Shown piece after piece: positions 26,660-35,442 of a DNA stretch of 64,000 bases (positions are counted from its first letter, which is position 1; each line of letters starts with the position of its first letter). The position numbers and the translations under genes are program-made. The notes beneath the pieces were generated by a model. The model worked only from the letters and a program-made list of their open reading frames with translations. It did no database searches and was not told the DNA's origin. The stretch is from JAAXHH01 sp965225915 (GTDB lineage Bacteria; JAAXHH01). The stretch spans positions 186,001 to 250,000 of the forward strand of contig OZ245326.1 of assembly GCA_965225915.1 (NCBI GenBank). The letters run 5' to 3'.

Positions 26660-27520
26660 TTGACTGTAGAAGAGAACATTGACCTGGACCGTTTCGAAAC
26701 TGCGGGTTACGTGATCCTGAAGGGATTCTATCCCGATAGGGTGGCAGATGCGGCCCGAGGCGCCGCGGAAGAACTCGTGGATCGATTCGCGAACCGGTTG
26801 ATGTCAGCCGGGAAGATCTCCAGGGATCACGCGGAGGCGTCCTTCGAGACGCGTCTGGCCCGGATCTCCAAGGACGCTCCGGACGAAGCACCCGACATAT
26901 TCCGCGAGGAACTCCACCTGGGGGGCATGTACGAGGTGTTTTTCTACCCGCCCCTGCTGGATATCGCGGAAACCCTTCTGGGAGATGAGCTTCGGCTGTA
27001 CCCAAACTACTCCATACGTCCCAAGCTGCCCGATCACGCCCCGACCCACGTCCTGTGGCACCAGGACGGTGGATATACCTTTAATGTCCACAGCGACGGA
27101 GACCACAGCGCCGAAACGGTGGACTCCCTGCGCATGGTCAACGTCTGGTCGCCGCTGGTCCCCGCCCGCGAAGGAAACGGCTGCATGCAATTCATCCCGG
27201 GTACCCACAGGATCGGCATGGCCCAACACGAAGACCGCGAGTATTACCTTGAAATCTCACAGACGGACCTGGAACCCTACGTGGACCAGGCCGTGTCCAT
27301 CGAACTGGATCCGGGAGATGTCGTCCTCTTCCACAACATGCTCTACCACCAGGGATTACCCAACCACTCCGACCAGGTGAGGTGGAGCATGGACTGGCGT
27401 TACCAGGACGCCAGGCAATCCACGCTGCGCAGTACGCGGGGCCATCTGGCCCGCAGCCGCCTGTATCCAGACGAGGTAGTGCGCGACGCCGCTGACTGGA
27501 CACAGCGGGTTTTCGAGTAA
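26660..27520 (+). CDS. Phytanoyl-CoA dioxygenase (PhyH) family protein, canonical HxD
   Basis: A 286-residue Fe(II)/2-oxoglutarate dioxygenase. LWHQDGGY provides His134 and Asp136; MVNVWSPLVPAREGNGCMQFIPGTHR is the core; YHQGLPNHSDQVRWSMDWRYQD has the distal His and the 2-oxoglutarate Arg. All iron ligands are present. The start is taken as TTG 26660, 9 bases after GGGAG; an in-frame GTG at 26642 is an alternative adding six residues. It precedes an ABC exporter operon by about 40 bp, so cotranscription is possible. Its substrate is unknown. Confidence 0.85.
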   Translation: MTVEENIDLDRFETAGYVILKGFYPDRVADAARGAAEELVDRFANRLMSAGKISRDHAEASFETRLARISKDAPDEAPDIFREELHLGGMYEVFFYPPLLDIAETLLGDELRLYPNYSIRPKLPDHAPTHVLWHQDGGYTFNVHSDGDHSAETVDSLRMVNVWSPLVPAREGNGCMQFIPGTHRIGMAQHEDREYYLEISQTDLEPYVDQAVSIELDPGDVVLFHNMLYHQGLPNHSDQVRWSMDWRYQDARQSTLRSTRGHLARSRLYPDEVVRDAADWTQRVFE

Positions 27521-27561
27521 CCGTTCCAAGCCAGTCCAGCCAACGCAACCAGGTTTCTTCC

Positions 27562-28812
27562 TTGCCCAGCCTTCCAGATATACGTCTTGTATTCTTCCGT
27601 GAAATCCGCGGCGCCCTGCGGGAACGTTCCATCGTCTTCAACGTCGTGCTGGTGCCTCTATTCATGTATCCCGTCATGCTGTGGCTGGCCTACACGGGAT
27701 TTTCTTTCGTTATCGGCCAGACAGAAAACTTCACGGCCAGGGTGATGATAACCGGCGACATGAAAGCTGGAGCGGCGTTCGTACGGAACATCGAGGCGGC
27801 GGACCGCGTGACGGTCGCCACCGAGGAGTCGCCCCGGGAGGCGATTCAAGACGGCCGGCTGGATCTCCTGGTCGAACTCGCTCCACGGGACGAGGGCTAT
27901 GCGGATGATTTCGAGGTTCGGTTTACCGGCGATTCGTCAAAGGACCGAAGCCGGATTGCCATGAGCCGAATCGAAGGCCTCGTAACCCGCTACCGTACGG
28001 CATACCTGGAGAAGGCGGGACGGGAACGCGGACTGTCCGGATCGGCCTACCAGGTGATCTGGATTGAAAGGGAAAACGTCGCCTCCAGCCGGGACATGGG
28101 GCGTTTCATTCTTGGCATGGTGGTCCCCCTGTTCGTCGTCGTGATGGTGGCCATCGGCGGGCTGTACCCGGCGCTGGACGCGACAGCGGGAGAACGGGAA
28201 CGATCCACCTGGGAAACCACGTTGACCGGGGCGACGGACCTCGTAAATATACTCGCTGGCAAGTACCTGTACGTGGCCGCCCTTTCGACAACGGCCGGCC
28301 TGTTGAATTTCATGGCTATGAGCCTTTCCATGCGGTCGCTCATGGCACCGCTCCTGGGCGACCGTCTTCAGGACGTGGCATTTACGATCCCCTGGACGGC
28401 CGTACCCCTGATCGTCGTCGTGACGGTACTCCTCGCCATGTTCATATCGGCGTTTCTCATGGTCGTGGCCAGTTTCGCCCGGACTTTCAAGGACGCCCAG
28501 TCCATAGCAGGCCCTTTCATTACCGTCATGATCCTGGTACCCGCGGTCATCTTGCAGTTTCCCGGCCTGGAACTCACGACGTGGCTGGCTTGCGTACCCG
28601 TCATCAATGTCTGTCTTGTGTTTCGGGAAGCCATCGGAGGAGTCTATCACTGGCCCCAGATCGGGCTGACCCTGCTGGTGGAAGTCCTGTGCATCTGGAT
28701 CGTACTGCGGTTCGCGGTGGCGATCACCCGCTACGAAGATATCATGACCGGCAGCTACGAAGGCGGACTCACAGGATTCCTGAGACACCGGCTCCTGCGC
28801 CGAAACCCCTGA
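27562..28812 (+). CDS. ABC-2 type transporter permease (NatB-like)
   Basis: A 416-residue membrane protein. An N-terminal helix (VFNVVLVPLFMYPVMLWLAY) is followed by a 150-residue extracytoplasmic domain and about five C-terminal helices. ALDATAGERERSTWETTLTG is the cytoplasmic coupling segment typical of NatB/ABC-2 permeases. A TTG at 27562 is taken as start since no ATG precedes the first helix; this is not certain. It is 4 bp from the ATPase gene. NatAB systems export sodium or drugs; the cargo here is unknown. Confidence 0.82.
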   Translation: MPSLPDIRLVFFREIRGALRERSIVFNVVLVPLFMYPVMLWLAYTGFSFVIGQTENFTARVMITGDMKAGAAFVRNIEAADRVTVATEESPREAIQDGRLDLLVELAPRDEGYADDFEVRFTGDSSKDRSRIAMSRIEGLVTRYRTAYLEKAGRERGLSGSAYQVIWIERENVASSRDMGRFILGMVVPLFVVVMVAIGGLYPALDATAGERERSTWETTLTGATDLVNILAGKYLYVAALSTTAGLLNFMAMSLSMRSLMAPLLGDRLQDVAFTIPWTAVPLIVVVTVLLAMFISAFLMVVASFARTFKDAQSIAGPFITVMILVPAVILQFPGLELTTWLACVPVINVCLVFREAIGGVYHWPQIGLTLLVEVLCIWIVLRFAVAITRYEDIMTGSYEGGLTGFLRHRLLRRNP

Positions 28813-28816
28813 GAGG

Positions 28817-29572
28817 ATGACATCCGTGACCGATCCCGTGTTGGTGAAGGACCTGACCAAGACCTTTTACGATGAATCCCGCGGTCCCATACACGCCGTA
28901 CAACAGATCGACTTCACCTGCCGGCCCGGCGAGATCTTCGGTCTGCTGGGCGCCAACGGCGCCGGCAAGACGACCACCCTGCGCATGCTGACGACCATAC
29001 TCAAGCCGACATCCGGCACCGCGAAGATCATGGGATACGACGTGGCCGGGGAACCCGTTGAAGTCCGCCGGCGCCTGGGATTCTACTCGGCCACCACCGC
29101 GTTGTATCCGCGGCTGACGGCCAGGGAAACCATCGAGTTTTTCGCCCGGATCAACAAGTACCCTGGCTCCGATACCCCGAGAAGGGTCGATGAACTGATC
29201 GAACGATTCGGTATCGGGGACTATGCGCGCACCCGCATCGACAAACTCTCCAGCGGCATGAAGCAGAAAGTGGCGATTGCCCGCACCGTGGCCCACGATC
29301 CGCCGATCCTTGTCTTCGACGAACCCACCGTCGGCCTGGATGTCCTCAATGCCCTGGAAATGCAGGCTATCATGACCGAATTGAAATCGCAGGGAAAAAC
29401 CATCCTGTTCTCTACGCATATCATGAGCGAAGCGGAAAAACTGTGCGACCGGATCGCCATCATCCATAAGGGGCGCATCCTGGCCTCCGGGACTCTGGAG
29501 GCGCTTCGGGAAAAAACCGGCGCCCACTACCTCGAAGACGTCTTCGTCGCCTGCATCAGTGAGGTCTCATGA
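28817..29572 (+). CDS. ABC transporter ATP-binding protein (NatA-like)
   Basis: A 251-residue ATPase. Walker A GANGAGKTT (Lys51), signature LSSGMKQKVAIAR, Walker B ILVFDEPTVGLD and switch His in STHIM are all intact. The short C-terminus ends the protein shortly after the ABC core. It is flanked by two permease genes with 4-bp spacing upstream and a 4-bp ATGA overlap downstream, so it should power a heterodimeric exporter formed by both. Confidence 0.92.
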   Translation: MTSVTDPVLVKDLTKTFYDESRGPIHAVQQIDFTCRPGEIFGLLGANGAGKTTTLRMLTTILKPTSGTAKIMGYDVAGEPVEVRRRLGFYSATTALYPRLTARETIEFFARINKYPGSDTPRRVDELIERFGIGDYARTRIDKLSSGMKQKVAIARTVAHDPPILVFDEPTVGLDVLNALEMQAIMTELKSQGKTILFSTHIMSEAEKLCDRIAIIHKGRILASGTLEALREKTGAHYLEDVFVACISEVS

Positions 29573-31695
29573 ACCGCGAAACGATCGCACTGCTGGTCAA
29601 ACACGAAATGCGCATGCTGTTGCGGGACCGACGGACGGTGGTATTAAGTATTCTCCTGCCGCTCGTCCTTTTGCCGATCATCCTCTTCGGCCTGAAATTC
29701 ATGAGCGAGTGGCGCAGGGAAAAACTGGACACGACGGAGTACCGCTACGCCGTTGTCGGTGACTACGCCGATCCGGTGCGGGCGCTTGTTCGAAAGGGAG
29801 ATCTTCTCGCGGCGAAAGAGGTCGAAGGATACCAACAAAAGTCGTCTTTTCTCGAAGTGAAGGCCTTAAGTCCCGATTCGAGTCTTGCCGCTGGAGACCT
29901 GGATTTCTACCTGGAAGCCCTGACCGGCGTGGAAGCCGATTCGCTCGACCAGGAAGATGAACAGCCGGACGCCGAAGACAGCGCGGACGAAGAGCGTTCC
30001 GAGTTGACCGTGGCTGACGTGCGATATCCGGGGGTCCCCGTGGTCAAGGTCTACTTTCGCGCCAACCGGGACGAATCCAGAACGGGCAGCGCTCGTCTGG
30101 TTGACCTCCTGGTGCAGGCCAGGAAAAGGGACCGTACCGACGAACTGCGCAGACGGGGTTTCGAGGCGGATCCGGAAGAGTCCATAGCGCTTTCGAGGGT
30201 CGACGTGGCGACCCCGGAGCAGGCGGCAGGATTCTATTTCGGGCGTCTACTGCCGCTGTTTCTCGTGTTCCTCACGCTTACCGGCGCGTCTGTGGCGGCC
30301 ATGGACAGTATTGCGGGTGAAAAAGAACGAGGCTCTCTGGAGACACTTTTGACCACGTCGGTCAGCCGGTTCGAAATCGTTACCGCCAAGCAGTTGACGA
30401 TTCTGTCCGTCGCCCTGTTCATCACCCTGGCCCAGGCCGGAAACCTCTTCGTATATCTTGCCCTCGGATTCATCGAGTTTTCCGCGGAGCTGGAGATCGA
30501 CGTGTCGCCCGGTGCCGTGTTGGTGCTGTTCGCCCTATTTGTCCCCGTGGCTGTGGTGATATCGTCCCTGCTGCTCCTGGTCTCGGCCTACGCGAAGACC
30601 TACCGGGAGACGCAACTGTACCTCCTGCCCGTGTTTCTCGGCCTCATGATCTTAACGGCGGCAGGCCTTTTGCCGGCGGTTTCCCTCCGTTCATTAATCG
30701 CCGTCGTTCCCATCGCAAACGTCAGTGTCGCCATACGGGAAATCATGGTCGGGCAATACGATCTTCCCATGCTCGCGGTAACCTGCATGTCCATGATCGG
30801 TACGGCCTTCCTTCTGCTCCGCCTGTCATCACGCATGCTGGGCATGGAAAAACTCATAACCTCGCAGGATGCGGACGAGGCGGATTACGAGGGGGGCGCC
30901 GCGCTGTTTCCCAAGAGAGTGCTCCTGTGGTTTACAGGCATGTGGGCGATCATCATCATCGCGCCATCGAACGTGGACGCGTTGACCCGACTCGAAGGCC
31001 AGTGGGCCTTCAACATGTTCGTCATCTTTCTCGGCGGTTCGATCCTGATGATCCGCGTTCACCGGCTCGACTGGCGGAAAGCCCTGGCGATCCGGCCGGT
31101 GAAGCCGCAGGTCTGGCTGGCGGTTTTGCTCCTCGTGCCGTCGATGTTGCTGACCGGGATCTTCATCATGGGGCTGTCCCGCATATTTCTGCCCTTCCCG
31201 GAAGAAATGATTGAAAAATTCGCCAGCCAGCTCATTCCGGACGACTTCCCATTCTGGAAGATCATGCTCATGCTGGCGCTCACGCCCGGCATCGTGGAAG
31301 AAATGGCCTTTCGCGGCCTCCTGCTGCACGGACTTCACCGGCGGTTGAGACCACTGGTTCTCATCCTGGTGGTCGGCGCCGTGTTCGGCCTGTTCCACCA
31401 GGCCCTTTTCCGCATTGTCCCCACGGCTTACCTGGGCATGGTGCTGACCACCGTGGCCGTCCTCTCCGGTTCGATCTTTCCGTGCATGTTGCTCCACGCC
31501 GGCAACAATGCCTTCGCTTTCATCCTCTACCGGTATGGTGTTGAAATTGAAAACTGGCCCCCGGAACTGCTCCTGCTGAACATACCGGTATTCGTCTTTG
31601 CGATCTATCTTCTGTACCGGTATAGAACCCCCTATCCCGGTCTGTTGCCCTTCAGGAAACGAGTCACCGGAGAACTCCCGGGGGATCGCTTATAG
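29569..31695 (+). CDS. ABC-2 permease fused to CPBP intramembrane metalloprotease
   Basis: A 708-residue two-part membrane protein. The first 430 residues form an ABC-2 permease: an N-terminal helix (ILLPLVLLPIILFGLKF), an acidic extracytoplasmic domain and helices after AAMDSIAGEKERGSLETLL. The rest is a CPBP (CAAX/bacteriocin-processing) protease with VEEMAFRG near residue 577, FGLFHQ near 606 and HAGNN near 643, the EExxxR, FxxxH and HxxxN catalytic motifs. The overlap with the ATPase gene implies coupled synthesis. The fusion suggests that export is tied to intramembrane cleavage, but a processed substrate is not visible. Confidence 0.88.
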   Translation: MNRETIALLVKHEMRMLLRDRRTVVLSILLPLVLLPIILFGLKFMSEWRREKLDTTEYRYAVVGDYADPVRALVRKGDLLAAKEVEGYQQKSSFLEVKALSPDSSLAAGDLDFYLEALTGVEADSLDQEDEQPDAEDSADEERSELTVADVRYPGVPVVKVYFRANRDESRTGSARLVDLLVQARKRDRTDELRRRGFEADPEESIALSRVDVATPEQAAGFYFGRLLPLFLVFLTLTGASVAAMDSIAGEKERGSLETLLTTSVSRFEIVTAKQLTILSVALFITLAQAGNLFVYLALGFIEFSAELEIDVSPGAVLVLFALFVPVAVVISSLLLLVSAYAKTYRETQLYLLPVFLGLMILTAAGLLPAVSLRSLIAVVPIANVSVAIREIMVGQYDLPMLAVTCMSMIGTAFLLLRLSSRMLGMEKLITSQDADEADYEGGAALFPKRVLLWFTGMWAIIIIAPSNVDALTRLEGQWAFNMFVIFLGGSILMIRVHRLDWRKALAIRPVKPQVWLAVLLLVPSMLLTGIFIMGLSRIFLPFPEEMIEKFASQLIPDDFPFWKIMLMLALTPGIVEEMAFRGLLLHGLHRRLRPLVLILVVGAVFGLFHQALFRIVPTAYLGMVLTTVAVLSGSIFPCMLLHAGNNAFAFILYRYGVEIENWPPELLLLNIPVFVFAIYLLYRYRTPYPGLLPFRKRVTGELPGDRL

Positions 31696-31730
31696 GTATT
31701 GCCTCGTGCTGGTTCCTTTGGTATATTGGC

Positions 31731-31763
31731 GCTGGTTTTCCAGCTATAATTATGTTTACATAA
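31731..31763 (+). promoter_or_regulatory. Perfect -10 box with flanking hairpin and overlapping palindrome
   Basis: TATAAT (31745-31750) lies about 35 bp before the methyltransferase start. A GCTGG-TTTT-CCAGC hairpin occupies the -35 side (31731-31744), and the palindrome TTATGT-TT-ACATAA (31750-31763) covers the likely start site. There is no good -35, which fits an activator- or repressor-controlled promoter. Confidence 0.45.
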
Positions 31764-31784
31764 AAACCAGGCACAACCCCCGAT

Positions 31785-32375
31785 ATGACTCGTCAGCAGC
31801 ATACACTCGCACTGTTTTTCCGCGTCATGGTAAGAAACCCGAAAGGTATCTGCGCACTGACGCCCAGTTCCCGGATACTCGCCAGCGCCATGTCGGAGGG
31901 CCTGGAAATCGGACCCGATGAATCTGTCATAGAGCTGGGACCGGGGACCGGAGCGCTGACGGATCGGATCCAGCACATCCTGTCCGATGAATCCGGTTAT
32001 CTGGGTATAGAACTTGAAGCGCAGTTCGTAGAACTGCTCCGTGAACGTTTTCCAAACCTGCGCTTCGTGCACAGTTGCATCACAAGGACCTGCCAGGCAT
32101 ACGCAAGCTCGGGGAACGCACCCGTCAAGGCTATCTTATCCGGCGTGCCCATTTCCACCATGCCGTCACAGGTTATCGACGAGGTGATAGCCAACCTCGA
32201 TCAGATCCTGAAACCGGGCTCCGTCTTCCGCATGTTTCAATATGTCCACGCCTACTATCTGCCTCCAGCCATCCGTTTTCGACGACGCATGGCGAAGATA
32301 TTCAGCGACTATCGGTGCGATGCGCTCGTTCTAAGGAACCTGCCGCCCGCCGTGGTCCTCACCTGGTCGCGTTGA
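31785..32375 (+). CDS. PmtA-like phospholipid/SAM-dependent methyltransferase
   Basis: A 196-residue class I methyltransferase. SVIELGPGTGALTDRI is the SAM-binding motif I, ICALTPSSRILASAM is the N-terminal helix typical of bacterial phospholipid N-methyltransferases, and ILSGVPISTMPSQVIDEV resembles their motif IV. Such enzymes methylate phosphatidylethanolamine; the related KsgA family is excluded by length and by the lack of the NLPY motif. No ribosome-binding site is obvious. A short leader from the TATAAT at 31745 would leave about 28 nt before the ATG. Confidence 0.7.
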   Translation: MTRQQHTLALFFRVMVRNPKGICALTPSSRILASAMSEGLEIGPDESVIELGPGTGALTDRIQHILSDESGYLGIELEAQFVELLRERFPNLRFVHSCITRTCQAYASSGNAPVKAILSGVPISTMPSQVIDEVIANLDQILKPGSVFRMFQYVHAYYLPPAIRFRRRMAKIFSDYRCDALVLRNLPPAVVLTWSR

Positions 32376-32547
32376 TAATTTAAAGTATTACAGGACGGAG
32401 ATTGTAAATACTGTGGTCCTTAGGTCCGCCTCAAGGTCCACCGGGCATTCCCCGTGAATATCGGACCGACATGCTGGCTGCTGGAAGCTATCGCGCGCAA
32501 GGCCCCTTGCTTGAAAGGAATTCATCCAGGAAGGAACTTCGACATAC

Positions 32548-35247
32548 ATGTGTATTCGGTCTCATCTCTTGCCGGTTTTCTCGCTCTTCTTGTACTTCGT
32601 TCTCGCTCATGACGCCGCTTCCGCCCAGAACGGCGATAACGCGCCTCCCGTACCAGCTCTGGAGGCCGCACAGCGGGTGGGCGACGTTACCATAGACGGC
32701 AGGCTCGACGAATCGGCCTGGCTCGCGGCGGTTCCGACACTGCATTTCGTCCAGCGTGAACCCGTCGAGGGCGCCAATCCAGATAAAATCACCGAAGTCC
32801 GGGTGCTTTATGACGACCGAGCGCTTTACATCGGCGCCCGGATGTACGACGACCATCCCGAGGAAATAGGCAAACAACTGGTCCGCCGGGACGAACGGGG
32901 CCAGTTCGACCTGTTCTCCGTATCCCTCGATCCGAACAATGACAGGCGGACGGGATACCAGTTCCGCATCAGCGCCGCAGGCGTGCAGCGCGACGCCTAC
33001 CTGTACGATGACGTCAGGCAGGACGACGCCTGGAACGCCGTGTGGGTCTCCGGCGTACAGATCGACGACCAGGGCTGGGTGGCCGAACTCCGGATTCCCC
33101 TTTCGCAGATACGATATGACGCGTCCGACGGAGCGCAGTCATGGGGCATCAATTTCATGCGCCGCTGCCTGGCCACGAACGAGGTCATGGATTTCGCCCT
33201 GCAGTCCCGCGTGCGGTACGGCCGTGTCAGCGTCTTCGGCCGGCTGAACGGACTGCTTCTGCCCACGGAGGGCGGCCGCATCGAGTTCCGCCCCTATACG
33301 CTGGGCAGCGTGAGGACTGCGCGGGCAGACCAGGGCAACCCCTTCTTCGACGGATCCGATCTGAACGCGCGCTTCGGGCTCGACATGCGGTACGGTCTCG
33401 GATCGTCCTATACCCTGGACATGACCGTCAACCCCGATTTCGGCCAGGTGGAGGTCGACCCGGCCGTGGTGAACCTTTCCGCTTTCGAGACGTTCTTCCA
33501 GGAGAGGCGGCCGTTTTTCGTGGAGGACGCCCAGGTCTTCGACTTCAACCTCTCCGGCAGAGACGAACTTTTCTACAGCCGACGCATCGGCCGGCAACCT
33601 CGGGGAGATGAGCCGGACGGCACCGATTTTTCCGATATACCTACGGAGACGAGTATTCTGGGCGCGGCCAAGATCACGGGGCGGTCGCCTGGAGGCGTAT
33701 CCATAGGCGTACTGGCAGCCGTCACGGGAAAGGAGAAGGGGAAGGCCTTCTCCAAGGCGGAAGACCGTACCATGGAGTTCACGGTGGAACCCCGGGCGGA
33801 GTACGGGGTGTTCCGGGTACGCAGAGATTTCAGAAACGGCGCTTCCCAGGTAGGCGCGGTAAGTTCGCTGATGAACAGGGAACTGCCCAAGGACGGTGCC
33901 TTCGACGCCCTGACCTCTCGGGCCTTCACCGCCGGACTGGATTTCGAACACAACTGGGGAGGAAGGCGTTCCAGGGACTGGGCCGTGTACGGCTATTTCG
34001 CCGGAAGCCGGGTCCAGGGCAGCAAAGAAGCCCTGATCCGTCTGCAGCGGTCCAGCAACCACTACTTCCAGCGTCCCGACGCTACGCGCTTTGCGGTGGA
34101 TTCCACCGCCACGTCCATGAACGGGTACAACTGGCGCATGCAGCTCGCCAAGCGTACTACGAATCACTGGTCCGGCTCTGCCTGGTTCGCCGAGATATCA
34201 CCTGGTTTCGAGATCAACGACCTGGGGTTCTCGAGGTCGAACGAACGTCTCGACGGCGGCGCAAGGGTCGAATATCGCAACATCACGCCCGGACGGATCT
34301 TTCGAAACTACCGGTTCAGTGTCTTCACGTTCTACAACTTCCGGCACGAGGCCCTCGACGATCCCTGGACCTGGTCCTCCTGGCGCCACGCTTACAAGAG
34401 CGGCGCGTTCTTTGCCGGCGCCCGTTTCGAACTCGACAACTACTGGGGAATCGGATTCGATTCCCGGTATTCTCCCACTCGGTTCAGCGGAACGCGTACG
34501 CGGGGCGGACCGGTCATGGAGAACCCCGGTTCCTATTCCGTCGGTATGGATATCAGCTCCGACCGGAGAAAGAAGGTTTCCCTGCGCTCGGGGCTAGACT
34601 ACGAACGCGTCCAACATGGCGGCTACGAGTGGCGCACCGGAATTTATGCCTCCATACGGCCGACATCCAACTTCGAAATGGAAGTGTCTCCGAACATCCG
34701 CTGGGAGAAGAATCCGTCGCAGTACGTCACGCAAACCGACGCGCTTTCCTTTGAACCCACCTTTGGCCGGCGGTACCTGTTCTCGGATCTGAAACGCCGG
34801 TCGCTTTCCCTGGTGACCCGGTTGAACATGGCTTTTTCTCCCAACCTGACCCTGCAGCTATATGCCCAGCCGCTACTGTCCGCGGGAGACTATCTCAACT
34901 ACAAGCAACTCCTTCGTACGAAGAGTTTCGATTTTGACGTGCTGGAGGAAGGCACGCGGTCCTACATTGATCCGGTGGACGGGCAGCGACATCTCGATTT
35001 CGACGGCGACGGGATGGGGGACATCGGGTTTTCCGACCGGGATTTCAATATCCAGTCTCTGCGCATGAACGTGGTGCTTCGGTGGGAGTACCGTCCGGGT
35101 TCCCGCGTGTTTTTGGTCTGGCAGCAGAACCGCAGCGAACGCGATCAGATCGGATCGCTGGACCTGGGCAGAGACCTGGGCAACCTTTTCGGCGCAGAAT
35201 CGGAGAATATCTTCATCATCAAGTTCAACTACTGGTTCGGCGTGTGA
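32548..35247 (+). CDS. DUF5916-type outer-membrane protein with CBM9-like N-terminal domain
   Basis: An 899-residue exported protein. Residues 1-26 form a signal peptide ending ASAQ. Next is a carbohydrate-binding-9/DOMON-like domain (DVTIDGRLDESAW, VRVLYDDRALYIGARMYDD, FSVSLDPNNDRRTGYQF), then NPDFGQVEVDP and FFQERRPFFVE, which are hallmarks of DUF5916 proteins. The C-terminal 500 residues show alternating aromatic beta strands and end in NYWFGV, as expected of an outer-membrane barrel. The role is unknown; a surface glycan- or metabolite-interacting barrel is plausible. It stands alone. Confidence 0.82.
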   Translation: MCIRSHLLPVFSLFLYFVLAHDAASAQNGDNAPPVPALEAAQRVGDVTIDGRLDESAWLAAVPTLHFVQREPVEGANPDKITEVRVLYDDRALYIGARMYDDHPEEIGKQLVRRDERGQFDLFSVSLDPNNDRRTGYQFRISAAGVQRDAYLYDDVRQDDAWNAVWVSGVQIDDQGWVAELRIPLSQIRYDASDGAQSWGINFMRRCLATNEVMDFALQSRVRYGRVSVFGRLNGLLLPTEGGRIEFRPYTLGSVRTARADQGNPFFDGSDLNARFGLDMRYGLGSSYTLDMTVNPDFGQVEVDPAVVNLSAFETFFQERRPFFVEDAQVFDFNLSGRDELFYSRRIGRQPRGDEPDGTDFSDIPTETSILGAAKITGRSPGGVSIGVLAAVTGKEKGKAFSKAEDRTMEFTVEPRAEYGVFRVRRDFRNGASQVGAVSSLMNRELPKDGAFDALTSRAFTAGLDFEHNWGGRRSRDWAVYGYFAGSRVQGSKEALIRLQRSSNHYFQRPDATRFAVDSTATSMNGYNWRMQLAKRTTNHWSGSAWFAEISPGFEINDLGFSRSNERLDGGARVEYRNITPGRIFRNYRFSVFTFYNFRHEALDDPWTWSSWRHAYKSGAFFAGARFELDNYWGIGFDSRYSPTRFSGTRTRGGPVMENPGSYSVGMDISSDRRKKVSLRSGLDYERVQHGGYEWRTGIYASIRPTSNFEMEVSPNIRWEKNPSQYVTQTDALSFEPTFGRRYLFSDLKRRSLSLVTRLNMAFSPNLTLQLYAQPLLSAGDYLNYKQLLRTKSFDFDVLEEGTRSYIDPVDGQRHLDFDGDGMGDIGFSDRDFNIQSLRMNVVLRWEYRPGSRVFLVWQQNRSERDQIGSLDLGRDLGNLFGAESENIFIIKFNYWFGV

Positions 35248-35286
35248 CCGGTAGGGCCGGCCGGATCGTCAGGACCGGGTTACACC

Positions 35287-35316
35287 TTGACTTTTCCGGT
35301 TTTCAGTGCTCATATT
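35287..35316 (+). promoter_or_regulatory. Possible promoter for the DsbD-like gene
   Basis: TTGACT (35287) and CATATT (35311) are 18 bases apart in the 195-bp gap before the DsbD-like start at 35443. Confidence 0.35.
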
Positions 35317-35442
35317 GTACTTGTGTTTTAAGCGCTGACCGCCAATCACGCGGAGCCTGTGATCCAGGCGGGATCATTCACCGGACCGGAATCTTCGTCA
35401 CGACGGAGCGCATCCCCGTCCAATCGGGACACGACTCTTACC

